Assembly (NCBI GenBank): GCA_002007465.1
Contig: LNAC01000003.1
Coordinates: forward strand, 15,695,483-15,759,482
Source: Ailurus styani
Taxonomy: Eukaryota > Chordata > Mammalia > Carnivora > Ailuridae
Direction of reading: 5' to 3'
DNA length: 64,000 bases
The notes beneath the pieces were generated by a model, which was given only the letters and a program-made list of their open reading frames with translations, made no database searches and was not told the origin of the DNA. How positions within the stretch are numbered: position 1 is the stretch's first letter; every line of letters starts with the position of its first letter. This document shows positions 34,690-45,099 of this stretch, piece by piece. A program made the translations under genes and the position numbers.

Positions 34690-34921
34690 TTCATTGAGTC
34701 AACAGCTGTGCTTTGAGTGCTTGAACTATGTGAGTTAGCAAAAAGTCAAGAATTTCAACTCTCAGTGAGAGTACATTTAATGAGGAAGCCAGGTATTAAA
34801 TGATAGGCCTTATTATTAATCACAATAATTGTTTTATATAAGCCATCACATGCTTTAACTATAATTTATATAATATGTAACGTGATACATTCTATCAAAA
34901 AATGCAGAAGAGGAAAGAAGG
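34690..34921 (+). mobile_element. Ancient pan-mammalian repeat, copy 3, 5' part
   Basis: TCATTGAGTCAACAGCTGTG, GAGTGCTTGAACTATGTGAG and ACTCTCAGTGAGAGTACATT look like the start of the same ancient repeat. Its continuation resumes at 36902, after the LINE-1. The L1 insertion split it. Confidence 0.45.
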
Positions 34922-34924
34922 TTT

Positions 34925-34952
<28 letters not shown>
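34922..34952 (+). repeat. (TTTA)n array at the LINE-1 tail
   Basis: About seven TTTA units at the exact 3' end of the LINE-1. A microsatellite seeded by the retroposon's A-rich tail. Confidence 0.9.
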
Positions 34953-34955
<3 letters not shown>

Positions 34956-35219
34956 TTAACATATATTGTTTGCTTCAGATGTACAGGTCTGTGAATCATC
35001 GGTCTTACACAATTCACAACACTCACCATAGCACATACCCTCCCCAATGTCCATAACCCAGACACCCTATCCCTCCCCCCGTCCCCCCAGCAGCCCTCAG
35101 TTTGTTTCCTGAGATTAAGAGTCTCTTATGGTTTGTCTGCCTCCCCGGTCCCATCTTGTTTCATTTTTTTCCCTCTCTACCCCACAAACCCCACCCTGCC
35201 TCTCAAATTCCTCATGTCA

Positions 35220-36537
35220 GAGAGATCATGTGGTAATTGTCTTTCTCTGATTGACTTATTTCGCTTAGCATAATACCTTCTGGTTCCATCCATGTCATTG
35301 CAAATGGCAGGATTTGGGTTTTTTGATGGTTGCATAGTATTCCATTATATATACATACCACATCTTCTTTATCCACTCATCTGTTGATGGCCATCTAGGT
35401 TCCTTCCATAGTTTGGCTATTGTGGACATTGCTCCAATAAACATTCAGGTGCACGTGTCCCTTCAGATCACTACCTTTGTATCTTTAGGGTAGATAGCCA
35501 GTAGTGCAATTGTTGGATTGTAGGGTAGCTCTATTTTCAACTTTCTGAGGAGCCTCCATACTGTTTTCCAAAGTGGCTGCACCAGCTTGCATTCCTACCA
35601 ACAGTGTAAGAGGGTTCCCTTTCTCCATGTCCTCGCCAACATGTGTCATTTCCTGATTTGTTAATTTTAGCCATTCTGACTGGTTTGAGGTGGTACCTCA
35701 CTGTGGTTTTGATTTGTATTTCCCTGATGCTGAGTGATGTTGTGTACTTCTTCATGTGTCTGTTGGCCATTTGGATGTCTTCATTGCCAAAATGTCTGTT
35801 CATGTCTTCTGCCATTTCTTGATTGGATTATTTGTTCTTTGGGTGTTGAGATTGTTAAGTTCTTTATAGATTTTGAATACCAGCCCTTTATCTGATATGT
35901 CATTTGCAAATATCTTCTCTCATTCTGTCGGTTGTATTTTCATGTTGTTGACTGTTTCTTTTGCTGTGCAAAAGCTTTTGATCTTGATGAAATCCCAATA
36001 GTTCATTTTTGCCCTTGCTTCCCTTGCTTTTGGCAATGTTTCTAGGAAGAAATTGCTGTGGCTGAGGTAGAAGGGGTTGCTTTCTGTGTTCTCCTCAAGG
36101 ATTTTGATGGATTCCTGTTTCACAATGAGGTCTTTCATCCATTTTGAGTCTATTTTTGTGTGTGGTGTAAGGAAATGGTCCATTTTCATTCTTCTGCATG
36201 TGGCTGTCCAATTTTCCCAACACAGGAAGGCCTAAGAGACCAAGGTAAGAGGCCTCTTAAGTAAGAGGCCTCAATTTGTTGAAGAGACTGTCTTTTTTCT
36301 ATTGGACATTCTCTTTCCTGCTTTGCAGAAGATTAGTTGACCATAGAGTTGAGGGTCCATTTCTGGGTTCTCTATTCTGGTCTGTGTGTCTGTTTTTGTG
36401 CCAGTACCATACTGCCTTGATGGTTCCAACTTTGTAATAGAGCTTGAAGTCTGGAATTGTGATGCCGCCAGTTTTGGTTTTCTTCTTCAACATTCCTCTG
36501 GCTATTCAGGGTCTTTTCTAGTTCCATATAAATTTTA
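35220..36537 (-). pseudogene. LINE-1 ORF2 C-terminal remnant
   Basis: Part of the L1 replicase gene downstream of the RT active site. It is split over several minus-strand frames: about 36299-36493 ([20 protein letters not shown]), 35920-36189 (IDSKWMKDLIVKQESIKILE) and 35537-35815 ([13 protein letters not shown], a cysteine-motif region). A ~50-bp foreign insertion at 36224-36273 adds a further break. It is less damaged than the copy at 5030-6484. Confidence 0.9.
36224..36273. repeat. Unexplained ~50-bp palindromic insertion in LINE-1
   Basis: L1 continuity (CCCA-CAC | ATTTGTTGAAGAGACTG) is broken by about 50 bp. The insert contains GTAAGAGGCCTC twice (36245-36256 and 36261-36272), a perfect 14-bp palindrome TAAGAGGCCTCTTA (36246-36259), and a further CTAAGAG. 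I do not recognise it as a transposon. Confidence 0.7.
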
Positions 36538-36888
36538 GACAGAAAAAAAAAGCCTAAATCCAGAAGGAGAAGAGAAATAATAAAGATCAGAGCATAAATC
36601 AATGAAATAGAAACCAAAAGAACAGTAGAACAAATCAACAAAATGAAGAGCTGCTTCTTTTAAAGAATTAATAAGATTGATAAACCCCTGGCCAGACTTA
36701 TGAAAAAGAAAAGAGAAAGGACCCAAAGTAATAAAATCATGAGTGAAAAGGGAGAGATGACAACCAACACCAAAAAAAAAATACAAATTATAAGAACATA
36801 TTATGAACAACTATACACCAGCAAATTTGACAATCTGGAAGAAATAGATACATTCCTAGAGACATATAAACGACCAAAACTGAACCCA
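36538..36888 (+). mobile_element. Inverted 5' segment of the LINE-1 (ORF2, sense)
   Basis: Plus-strand translation reads the N-terminal side of the ORF2 reverse transcriptase (INKIDKPLARL-like, then IIRTYYEQLYTSKFDNLEEI, FLETYKRPKLN), while the rest of the element is antisense. The joint lies near 36537-36541. The ORF2 region between the two segments is missing, as in twin-primed insertions with loss at the joint. Confidence 0.9.
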
Positions 36889-36901
36889 GAAAGAAGGTTT
36901 A

Positions 36902-37170
36902 GAAATGCTAAACATGGTAGAAGGGCAAGTTGAAGTATTAACTGACCCTCAGTCTTATTTAAAAGTTAATATCTGAGCAAAGACCTGAGGGAGGTATTAG
37001 AAAAAAATCAAATGGATATTTAGTAAAGGAGGGAATATATAAACAAAGACACCAAAGCAGTAATGTGTCTCCCAACTGATATGCTCAAGGAATAGCTAGG
37101 AATCCTGTTGGAGCAGGATGCAACAAATACTGGTATGAATTTCAATATGTATGCAAGGCATTATGTGCAT
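36902..37170 (+). mobile_element. Ancient pan-mammalian repeat, copy 3, 3' part
   Basis: TATCTGAGCAAAGACCTGAG and GGAGGTATTAG, then CACCAAAGCAGTAATGTGTC and AGGAATAGCTAGGAATCCTG, follow the 'gagcagagacctgaatgaag...aggaacagcaaggaggcc' order. It continues the fragment at 34690-34921. Confidence 0.5.
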
Positions 37171-37415
37171 TATCAATGGATTTTGACTTTTATAAAATGA
37201 AAACTTCAATAGTTCATTGTATTATGGAATTGACTTTTCATTCTTTCTGTTATTCTGCTGAATGTAACTGAATATTTATTTCTATAAATATAACAGCTGT
37301 ATTTGTGTTAATTTTTCTGGATTTTTGCCCCCAAGAATATAAAATTATTTCCTCCCAAGACTGCCCATCATAAATGTACCTTTTCTTTGTATTGTAAATG
37401 ATGACTATTTTTCAC
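37171..37415. other. AT-rich unique DNA
   Basis: Nothing recognisable. Confidence 0.3.
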
Positions 37416-37419
37416 TAGG

Positions 37420-37532
37420 TTTTTAAAAAGTTTCTTTTTTAGTAATCTCTGGACCCAGTGTGGGGCTTGAACTCGTGACCCAGATATCAAAAGTTGCATG
37501 CTCTTCCGACTTAGCCAGTCAGATGCCCCTCT
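37420..37532 (-). mobile_element. Older CAN-SINE-type fragment, minus
   Basis: CTGGACCCAGTGTGGGGCTT, GAACTCGTGACCCAGATATC and GCATGCTCTTCCGACTTAGC, then CAGTCAGATGCCCC, is the antisense head and body of an older carnivore tRNA-derived SINE subfamily that lacks the long CT linker. No target duplication was seen. Confidence 0.75.
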
Positions 37533-39785
37533 CTCTCAATTTTTTACTTTGTTTCTGAAATACCTACCACAAATTAAAAATACATTAAATGAATATTTCC
37601 ATACATTTTAAGGGAAAGAATTACTATCAAACCCAAAATATCCAAATAATTTTTACCAATAATTTTACCAATAAAATCAGTTGAACCAAGAAAATAACTT
37701 TTATATGAACAATAAATAAGTTGAAAGTAAACAAATCTATTGCAAAAATGTTATATAATGAATATCTATGGCATTTTGCACCAAGGAAGGAATGACTTAA
37801 TATTGATTTAATGAAGGACGGCTGTGAGAGAGCCATTCTTTGGAAGGTGGTAGAGAATCAGATGAGCAATTTTCAGGCAGGCAATATTTATGCCTTGAAG
37901 ATTGTAGGTATCTTATACTCAAACTGCTCTTAAAAAATAAATGTATAATGCCAAAACATCTTTAAATGAAGGTAAAGTGGGGTGGAGCAAGAAGGGATTA
38001 AATACAAGAGCACTTCAAAACATATGGAAATAGAATCTGGGCAGACTGCAATGAAGCTACCTTTTTATCCCACATGCTAGGATTAGGCATATGAGAAAAC
38101 AATTTTGGGTTCATGTAAATATGGTTCACAGTTCATTTTATTCTTTATGATACTCTCTGACCAGAACTAGCTGAGTCAAATAAAGTATCAAATGTATATG
38201 TTCACCTGAAACAGATAGAAATCACCACTTCTTAAAATTATTTAGTAAATTTAAGGACAGAAAAATAACTCACTTTGAAAGGTGGTATAAGTTTTTTCAG
38301 GTCCATTTTGACAAGAATTCATAAGCAAACCACTGTTAAGTGAATAAGATGTTTTAGACACTAAATTGAGTCTGCAGATACTTCTGACAAGATCCTTGCC
38401 CTTATAACTCATCATCCACTAAATGAATGAATGAATGCATACATACATATATACATACTCATGAGTTTAAATGAAACTCTGTCCAAAATAAATTTAGCAA
38501 ATCAAAGGTTCAGGCACTTTTCTCCTAAACTGCTTTTATTTTCACAAATTATTATCATGTATATTGACCTAATTCGTCTTCATTAACTTCCCAGTTAAAT
38601 GTATCCTCAAATCTAGTTTATTTGTATTTATTGGTTGGAAAATAAATCCTTTTTATTTCTTAACTTTTGGAAATAGCAATATTAGAAATTCTAAAGTCCA
38701 GTGCTTAAAACAAAGAATGCCAATTAAAGTCATAAATGCATGTTTCTCTCTGATATGCATGAGTCTATTTAGATAAGACATGATTATAAATGTACCAAGC
38801 GTGTACTGTGATTTTAGACTCCCTCCTTTATGTGCATGAGCTCATGTGTATGAGATGAACCAAATTAAGTGCTCTGAAAGAATAAACTTATTAATAGGTA
38901 TGCAGTGTCTGTTTGCATAGATATGTACACGTGTATGAATGTGTATGTATGCTATAACCCTCATGTACCTTTTTCTATCTTTTTCTGGGGTAGGACTCCC
39001 ATGGATGTTCAAAGGGCATAAATTACAATAGCCTCACTTACTGGACATTGTTAAAGGTCTTTAGATCCTCTGCTTCTTTGGTACTAAATATTGGAGATTG
39101 AATACTTTCTCTTGATGCTGATGACTTGACAATACCTTAGTACAGAGGGCACTGAGGAACTGTTAGAGATTTTCTAGCATCTCCTATGAGAATTTCCTGC
39201 CCTTCCTATTACCCACAAGAAAACCCTATTACTGTCCTCTTTCTAATCATATTCACGTACCACTTGACATTTCAAGGAAAAATTTCATTATTACCATTTA
39301 ATATTTTATTACTATCATATACTATGTGTTCGAATTAAAATTTCTTAAAATTCCAGTAATGGCAAGAGAAAATAGAGAACAGAATAAGTACATATAATAA
39401 GATGTGCTATTTGGTCACTATAATTTTTTTTTATTTTACAGTATCATAAATGGTTTTTTCTAGCTTAACTGTTTAGCCTAGTTCTCAATTAAGTTTATAT
39501 TTCAATAGTCACCAATTACTATGTAACTGTTTGATTGAAATGTAATATAATGTAGTTGAATTTACTATTTTCCTAGTAAAGGAAAGGCAATTTTAACACC
39601 TAGAAGTGTTCTATAAGTAGAATGAGGGAAAACCAAGACATCCATGATTTATCTCTACAATAAAATTTCTCTCACCCAAACTTAGGAGTTAATAATAATA
39701 TGAGAATTTATGAATCTTAATAATTATCTTAGCAATGTGTAAGTTTTCTTAAATTTTTCAATGTACTTGAGTCCTCATTAAGGAG
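37533..39785. other. AT-rich unique DNA
   Basis: Small tandem runs only (GAATGAAT/CATACATA at 38423-38455). No gene or transposon is recognised. Confidence 0.4.
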
Positions 39786-39985
39786 ACAGCCTACCTTCAA
39801 ACTCATGTTCTATACTTGCTGACCTGGCAAGTTTGAAAGAGTTTCTTAACTTCTTCAAGTTGCAGTTCCTTTCTCTCTAAAATAAATGTAGTGCCTCCTG
39901 CATAGCTGTTTTTAGAGTTAAATGATATAATAATTGGAAAGTACTTAACATAGAATAAGCATGGGACAATTATTAGTTGTTGTCA
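39786..39985 (+). mobile_element. MIR fragment, plus
   Basis: CTGACCTGGCAAGTTTGAAA, GAGTTTCTTAACTTCTTCAA, CTCCTGCATAGCTGTTTTTA, and GAGTTAAATGATATAATAAT with GTACTTAACATAGAATAAGC: the MIR core and 3' half in order. Confidence 0.8.
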
Positions 39986-40042
39986 CTGTCATTGCTGCTA
40001 CTCTTGATGTTGTTATCCATTGTTAGAAAGCTTCAACTATTA

Positions 40043-40266
40043 GGGGGGACCTGGGTGGCTCAGTTGGTTAAGCTTCTGACTTGGTTTCAGCTCAGGTCAT
40101 GATCTTATGGGTCATGGGACTGAGCCCCATGTTGGGCTCGGTGTTGAGCCCTGTGCTCAGAGGAGACTCTGCCTGAAGATTCTCTCCTTCTGCCCCACCT
40201 TCCACTCATGGTATCTCTCACCCTCTCTCTCTCTCAAATAAATGAATCTTTAAAAAGAAGAAAGAA
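40043..40266 (+). mobile_element. CAN-SINE, older subfamily, plus
   Basis: GGGGGGACCTGGGTGGCTCA head with AGTTGGTTAAG and an extra GGTTTCAGCTCAGGTCATGA. Linker CTCTCACCCTCTCTCTCTC, tail AAATAAATGAATC. AGAAAGCTTCAACTATTA (40025-40042) and AGAAAGCTGCAGTAATTA (40267-40284) form a diverged 18-bp target duplication (14 of 18). Confidence 0.92.
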
Positions 40267-40284
40267 AGAAAGCTGCAGTAATTA

Positions 40285-40519
40285 GAAAAAAGTTTCCCTT
40301 CCATCAAGACAAAAATATTACATTTGTAAATTCTTCTTTCTCTTTCCAGGAATTGCTATTGCTTGATGAAGATAATCAAGATGAAGCTAGATACCTTTTA
40401 AATGATACCTTCTACTAAAGGTGAGATATATTTTAAGGTTTTAAGATTATTTGCAATTTTAAAAATCTATGGGTTAAGGGTTAGGTGGTTATATAATTTA
40501 TTGTCCCAACTAGGACTTT
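40285..40519. other. Unique AT-rich DNA between two SINEs
   Basis: Nothing recognisable. Confidence 0.3.
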
Positions 40520-40733
40520 ATTTATGTATTTATAAAAAATTTTATTTACTTATTTTAGAGACAGAGAAAGAGAGAGAGCAGGGGGGAAGGGTAGAGGGAG
40601 AAGGAGAGAATCTCAAGCAGATTCCCCACTGAGCACAGAGCTTGATATAGGATTTGAACCCATGATCCTGAGATCATGACCTGAGCTGAAATCAAGAGTT
40701 GGTTGCTTTACAGATGGAGCCACCCAGGTGTCC
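40520..40733 (-). mobile_element. Older CAN-SINE, minus
   Basis: The antisense tail TATTTATGTATTTATAAAAAATTTTATTTACTTA lies at 40520-40553, followed by an AGAGAGAGAGCAGG linker. Then come CCCATGATCCTGAGATCATG, ACCTGAGCTGAAATCAAGAG and the head GAGCCACCCAGGTGTCC. Diverged; convergent with the copy at 40043-40266. Confidence 0.92.
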
Positions 40734-42293
40734 TTCCACAGTTATGACTCTTTTAAAAGTAAGAATGGCTATTATTAATTACAGAGGAACCATGGCCAGA
40801 ATATATGATTGAAATTCACTTATGCTAATATATACTTTTAAAAGATGAAACACTAGTGGGAAATTTTGTAATGTTTACCCTGAAAGTATCTGTTATTGTA
40901 TTATCTACGAAAGGCTAGAAAATAAAAGAAGCATGTGTCCTTGTGCTTAAATCTTTCTCATTACAAAGGCAATATGATTTGAGAAATAATTTTAACTACA
41001 GTTCCCTGAAATCTTCCATAGGCATTTCCATGGTTTTATGAGAGAGAAGAGTAAATCTTAGAATACTAGAAATGTGAGGAAGCTTAGAGAATGTTCACAG
41101 CAATCTCTCATATTGTAAATGAGGAAGTTGTGATGGAAATATAAACTCACCTGAAGTCATATTACTATTGGAGCCCGTCTTCTAATCACAGGCCTTTTTT
41201 AGCTGTATCATGTGTGTCACAAAAGCTAAAAGGAGCAAAAATGTAGACCGAATAAATGAAGAGGGAATTCCATATTTCACACTGAGTCATTTGTTATTAA
41301 GGGTAGACACAGAAAAGTCACATGAGCTGAGAGTTAAACCAAAACTATATTCCTATTTTTCAGTTTTTTGGGGAGTGGCAAGTCACAGAGTAGTTCAAAA
41401 ACAAGAAATCAAGTAAATTAAGAGGTGACTAGCTTGAAGAGAAGCCCAAAATACTGTGGATTGCAAACAGTGGCTTAAAGGAACAGTTATGTTTAATCTA
41501 CAGAAAACACTTCATCCATATGTAAATTTTTATTACGTAAATATTTATTTCTTATGCTATTTCCTTGCTATATTTATACCATAAAGATGTTTTTTGATAT
41601 GATAACATTCATATTTTAAGCATATGGTTATATTTTGGTTTATTAAAAGACAGGACAAAGATTACCCAAGTGAAATAGAATTACTTTACAAAAGGTTACT
41701 TTACCAAGTAAAATGCAATAAAGACCATTTCTAGTTTCTCCGAAATCTTCTAAAGTTGAACTACTACACATTATCAAACTTGGAGAGATGGTATTGGTAA
41801 GATTTCATGATAAGCAAAGCATGTGAACATTTTACCTTATATATACATGAGATACCACCTTTTGACACAAGAAAATCTGAAACACAATTTCAACTTGGAG
41901 TTGTTATTGTATTTAACCAATGCCAACTGTGTAATACTCACAGGACATCAAATTACATGTAAAAGTGGAAAATAATATTACATGCATTTAAATATGGAGT
42001 AATAATCACCTATAGATGACTTTGTAGAAGCAGCCTTTTTTGTCTATTTGTCTATTTTTCTTGCTAGAAATATGCATACATCTTGATTTTTATACTCTTA
42101 AATGATTGATAATCACATACCTATTGTGAAAAACAATGTAAAAAGAACCATTTCACATTCTGAAAAGTGCCACAAAGTCTTTTGTTTCTTCATTCCCTTT
42201 TGTTATTTATGTTGGAAAAGTTTTCTCTGAATACATAGGACTTATGACGATTTAAAAAGTAGAATGCAAAAAGGTATATTAAAATATTCTATT
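40734..42293. other. Mostly unique AT-rich DNA
   Basis: A MIR/L2-like relic is likely at 41080-41195 (GTTCACAGCAATCTCTCATA, TTGTAAATGAGGAAGTTG, GTCATATTACTATTGGAGC). The 68-codon frame at 41210-41416 shows no domain. Confidence 0.4.
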
Positions 42294-42310
42294 AAGAATA
42301 TCTGAATATG

Positions 42311-42493
42311 GGTGCCTGGGTGGCTCAGTTGGTTAAACAATTGCCTTCAGGTCAGGTCATGATCCCGGAATCCCAGGATCGAGTCCCGCATCGGGCTCCC
42401 AGCTCCACGGGGAGTCTGCTTCTTTCTCTGACCTTCTCCTCTCTCATGCTCTCTCTCTCTCTCTCTCAAATAAATAAATAAAATCTTAAAAAA
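42311..42493 (+). mobile_element. CAN-SINE with perfect 17-bp target duplication, plus
   Basis: Head GGTGCCTGGGTGGCTCAGTT. The B-box region has retained CpGs (GATCCCGGAATCCCAGGATC, GAGTCCCGCATCGGGCTCCC). The linker ends CTCTCTCTCTC, with an AAATAAATAAATAAAATC tail. AAGAATATCTGAATATG is identical at 42294-42310 and 42494-42510. Confidence 0.97.
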
Positions 42494-42510
42494 AAGAATA
42501 TCTGAATATG

Positions 42511-43575
42511 TTATTTAAAATTTAGTTTAAAAAGAGCAAGCAAACAAGAAATTGAACAAAGTAAGAATAAGAAAATTAGATCCAACATGGATTTGTTCCC
42601 TCTTCTCCTGTAGCCAAATTGGAGATGTGTAATGATGCTTTGTTAAATGATTCACTGGGAGTTACTTGTTCTCACCAGTCATTGAGCTACACAATTGTCC
42701 TGCTTTCTTTGGGAGTTGTCTCTCCAAAGGTAGCTGGGTAAGCACAATGAAACAATGTGTAGGCTAAAAAACAGTAATTTATTTAATGAGGCCCAGGAAA
42801 ACAAATCTCTGCAAATAAGCACTCAAGCAATTTAGAATATTGCAAGTGTCCACAATTTTCAAGAGATTAAGTCAAATATTCCTAACCCAAATAGTCTTAA
42901 TTCTTGTAGCTTCTAACATTGCTTAACATTATAATGTTATAAAGGAGTGACCTGAACAAACACACAAAATTCCATATATTCATGTAAGCTTTTTTGCCCT
43001 TTGAGTAATTGTTTTGGGAGTTGTTAGTGTGCTAAATTTCTCAAGCTATTTTTGAAACTTTTCTTTGGCTTTTTTTTTTTTTTTTTTTTTTTTTTTTTCN
43101 ACCTGCCAGAATGTTCTTTTGGTTACAACCAACTCTGTATACTTAAAAGATAACCTTCACTTTCTGAAATAGCTAAAAATTCTTACCAAAATCTGCAATT
43201 CTCTTCCAAATCAAAAACAGTGTCTCTGAAGTTATGAGATTAATTTATTTGTGTGGGTCAGAAGTTCTGTCTACTGTTAATTGTCAGTGATTTTACAATA
43301 ACACTACAATTCTAATAAAGGTGACCCCAGACATAAAAGGTAAATTATTATGTAGTTGTATAGACTTTTTAATTGGTAAGAAAGTTCCATGTAAATTATT
43401 TTTAAAATAATTTCATTAAATACATACAGGTAAATCACATATAATCATAAGTGATAGGAATACTTGAGGACAGCAGAACAATAAACCTGCAAATTATCTC
43501 AGAAATTCTATCAGATTCTAAGTTTGAGTCAGCATGTACAAATTTTCCTATTAAGAAAGGGAGGAAGAAATAAAT
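42511..43575. other. Unique non-coding DNA with one assembly N
   Basis: No gene or repeat family is recognised except a 29-T tract followed by C and an ambiguous base (43070-43100). Confidence 0.4.
43070..43100. repeat. 29-T tract ending in an assembly N
   Basis: T at 43070-43098, C at 43099, N at 43100. The single N marks unresolved sequence exactly at the edge of a homopolymer that looks like the antisense poly-A of a retroposon with no body behind it. Confidence 0.85.
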
Positions 43576-43579
43576 ATTT

Positions 43580-43900
43580 ATAGGTTATCACAGTTTTATT
43601 AATAACACTGAAAAATGAAAATGATCTAAATGTGCAGAAATGGGGGATGGATAATTAGGTACTCATTTAAATGCTTATGAAACATATACATGCTGTAAGA
43701 AATTGTTATAATAATTGCAAAACTCAGGACATGAACTGAATTTGCAATATAAATGCCCCAATTATTTATGCTAGAATAAATAGATGTAGTAACAGTTATT
43801 TCTGTGGTGGCTAAGAGAGGAGATTGTAAGTGACTTTAATTTTTTTTTATACACTTGTCATGATGTATTATTAACAATGAACATGTCTCCTTTGCATAGT
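43580..43900 (+). mobile_element. Possible ancient retroposon 3' end, plus
   Basis: GATCTAAATGTGCAGAAATG, GGGGATGGATAATTAGGTAC, GTGGTGGCTAAGAGAGGAG, and CTTTAATTTTTTTTTATACA with AACAATGAACATG follow a well-known old element's order ('cctaaatgcccaacaataggggattggttaaata...atgaacatgtattac'). Strongly diverged. Confidence 0.4.
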
Positions 43901-44768
43901 GGGGGAGAGAACAACAGCTGTGATTTACTTAATTTTTAAAAGGAGCTAAACAGGAGGGTCAAGGTGTAGATACTGACTCCATGAGTCCAAACCTTGTTCT
44001 AGTAAACAATTTGTGTATAATGTGGATTATTTGAGAAACAACTCAGTAGACAAATTCTTACTGTCAAAGCTCCTGGAAAAATTGCAGGGGCTTATGATAG
44101 ACTTTAACCCCTTTAGTGCATCTCTGTCCAAATTCTCTAGTTCTTCCCTCTGACTGCTCAAGCCCACCCCATTGCTTTGATTGCTTTACAAAGACAACCC
44201 AATCTCTGCTGCCTCTATCCTAGATAATACTCACTTCATTTAGTACTACATTAAATTAATTTGCAGAAAAGTCAATATTTTTATATGGAGTAAATAATTT
44301 CTACTTAGTAGCAATGAATGATAGGCATAAACATCTGGGATGTGTTTACTTACTTAATGAAAAGCTTATTATTTCTGGCCCAAATAATCTTTTATTGAAT
44401 CTATTGAATCCTTTATTTGTGTGTGTCTCTGAGTTTGCTCTCCATCTAATTGTCTTTGTGTTATTAAAGTTCATTTCTAAAAACTAGGGATAGCTGGGTC
44501 AAACCACCTAGGCCATATGGGTCTTTTCACATAGATTGCTCCTTAAGATATATACCTTGTCTTATTCCAGAGTTTTCATCTACATGTTCAAGAAATTCTT
44601 CATATCAACAACAAAGCAACTAATCTCTTCCTTCCCACCCTCCCATTAAAAGCTCTTTACCTATTTATTTTTTAAAGTTATGTCTACTGAGGTATGATTT
44701 ACCTGTAGAAAAATTCACCAACTGGGGACTTTTTCTGGTCAACAGAGAGTAACAGGGACCAAATATGC
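43901..44768. other. Unique non-coding DNA
   Basis: Possibly an old L1 3' relic at 44665-44725 (ATTTTTTAAAGTTATGTCTA, GAGGTATGATTTACCTG). Otherwise nothing recognisable. Confidence 0.35.
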
Positions 44769-44880
44769 TTTTTTTTTTTTTTTTTTTTTTTTTTTTGCCT
44801 AAAATACAACTTAAAATCCGGGCGAGGTGGGAGGACAAAATGGTATTTAGGCACTGTTCATCAGGCAATGCAGGACTCTA
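44769..44880 (-). mobile_element. Possible short retrocopy with long poly-A, minus
   Basis: 29 T (44769-44797) precede CpG-containing, higher-complexity sequence (AAAATCCGGGCGAGGTGGGA, near 44813-44832) unlike the surroundings. On the minus strand this reads as unique sequence ending in A29. The source and the 5' limit are unknown, and no target duplication was seen. Confidence 0.35.
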
Positions 44881-45099
44881 ATCTATGAGAGAGGGGAAAC
44901 AAATAAAATAAGAGCTAATGATTGACCCAAAATACTGAAGGGACATAGTCCCCAGGTCATAGCATTTAAGGTAGGGGAAGTTGGAGAAGGCTGTCAGGAT
45001 TTATGTGTTGAGGAAATGGAATGGAAAAATCAGGAAGGACACACAGATAAAGTTTGCAAGGCATAGAATGAGAGAGGAGGGGAGATCACTCCAGAAAGA
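44881..45099. other. Purine-rich non-coding DNA
   Basis: G/A-rich. It may be the degraded 5' side of the L1M that follows, but I cannot show this. Confidence 0.3.

Larger units (their letters stand above)
34922..36888 (-). mobile_element. LINE-1 with (TTTA)n tail, 5'-inverted, minus
   Basis: The 3' tail is an antisense TTTA array (34922-34952), then 3' UTR (TACAGGTCTGTGAATCATCG near 34981) to about 35210, then the ORF2 C-terminal half to about 36537. A plus-oriented 5' segment follows (36538-36888). The target duplication GAAAGAAGGTTTA is perfect over 13 bp (34913-34925 and 36889-36901). ORF2 signatures include [37 protein letters not shown] and WDFIKIKSFCTAKETVN. Frameshifts and stops make it defective. 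Confidence 0.96.

Noticed and set aside
36700..36933. 77-codon plus-strand frame with clear RT-like sequence
   Set aside because: It is the inverted 5' fragment of a LINE-1, not an independent reverse-transcriptase gene.
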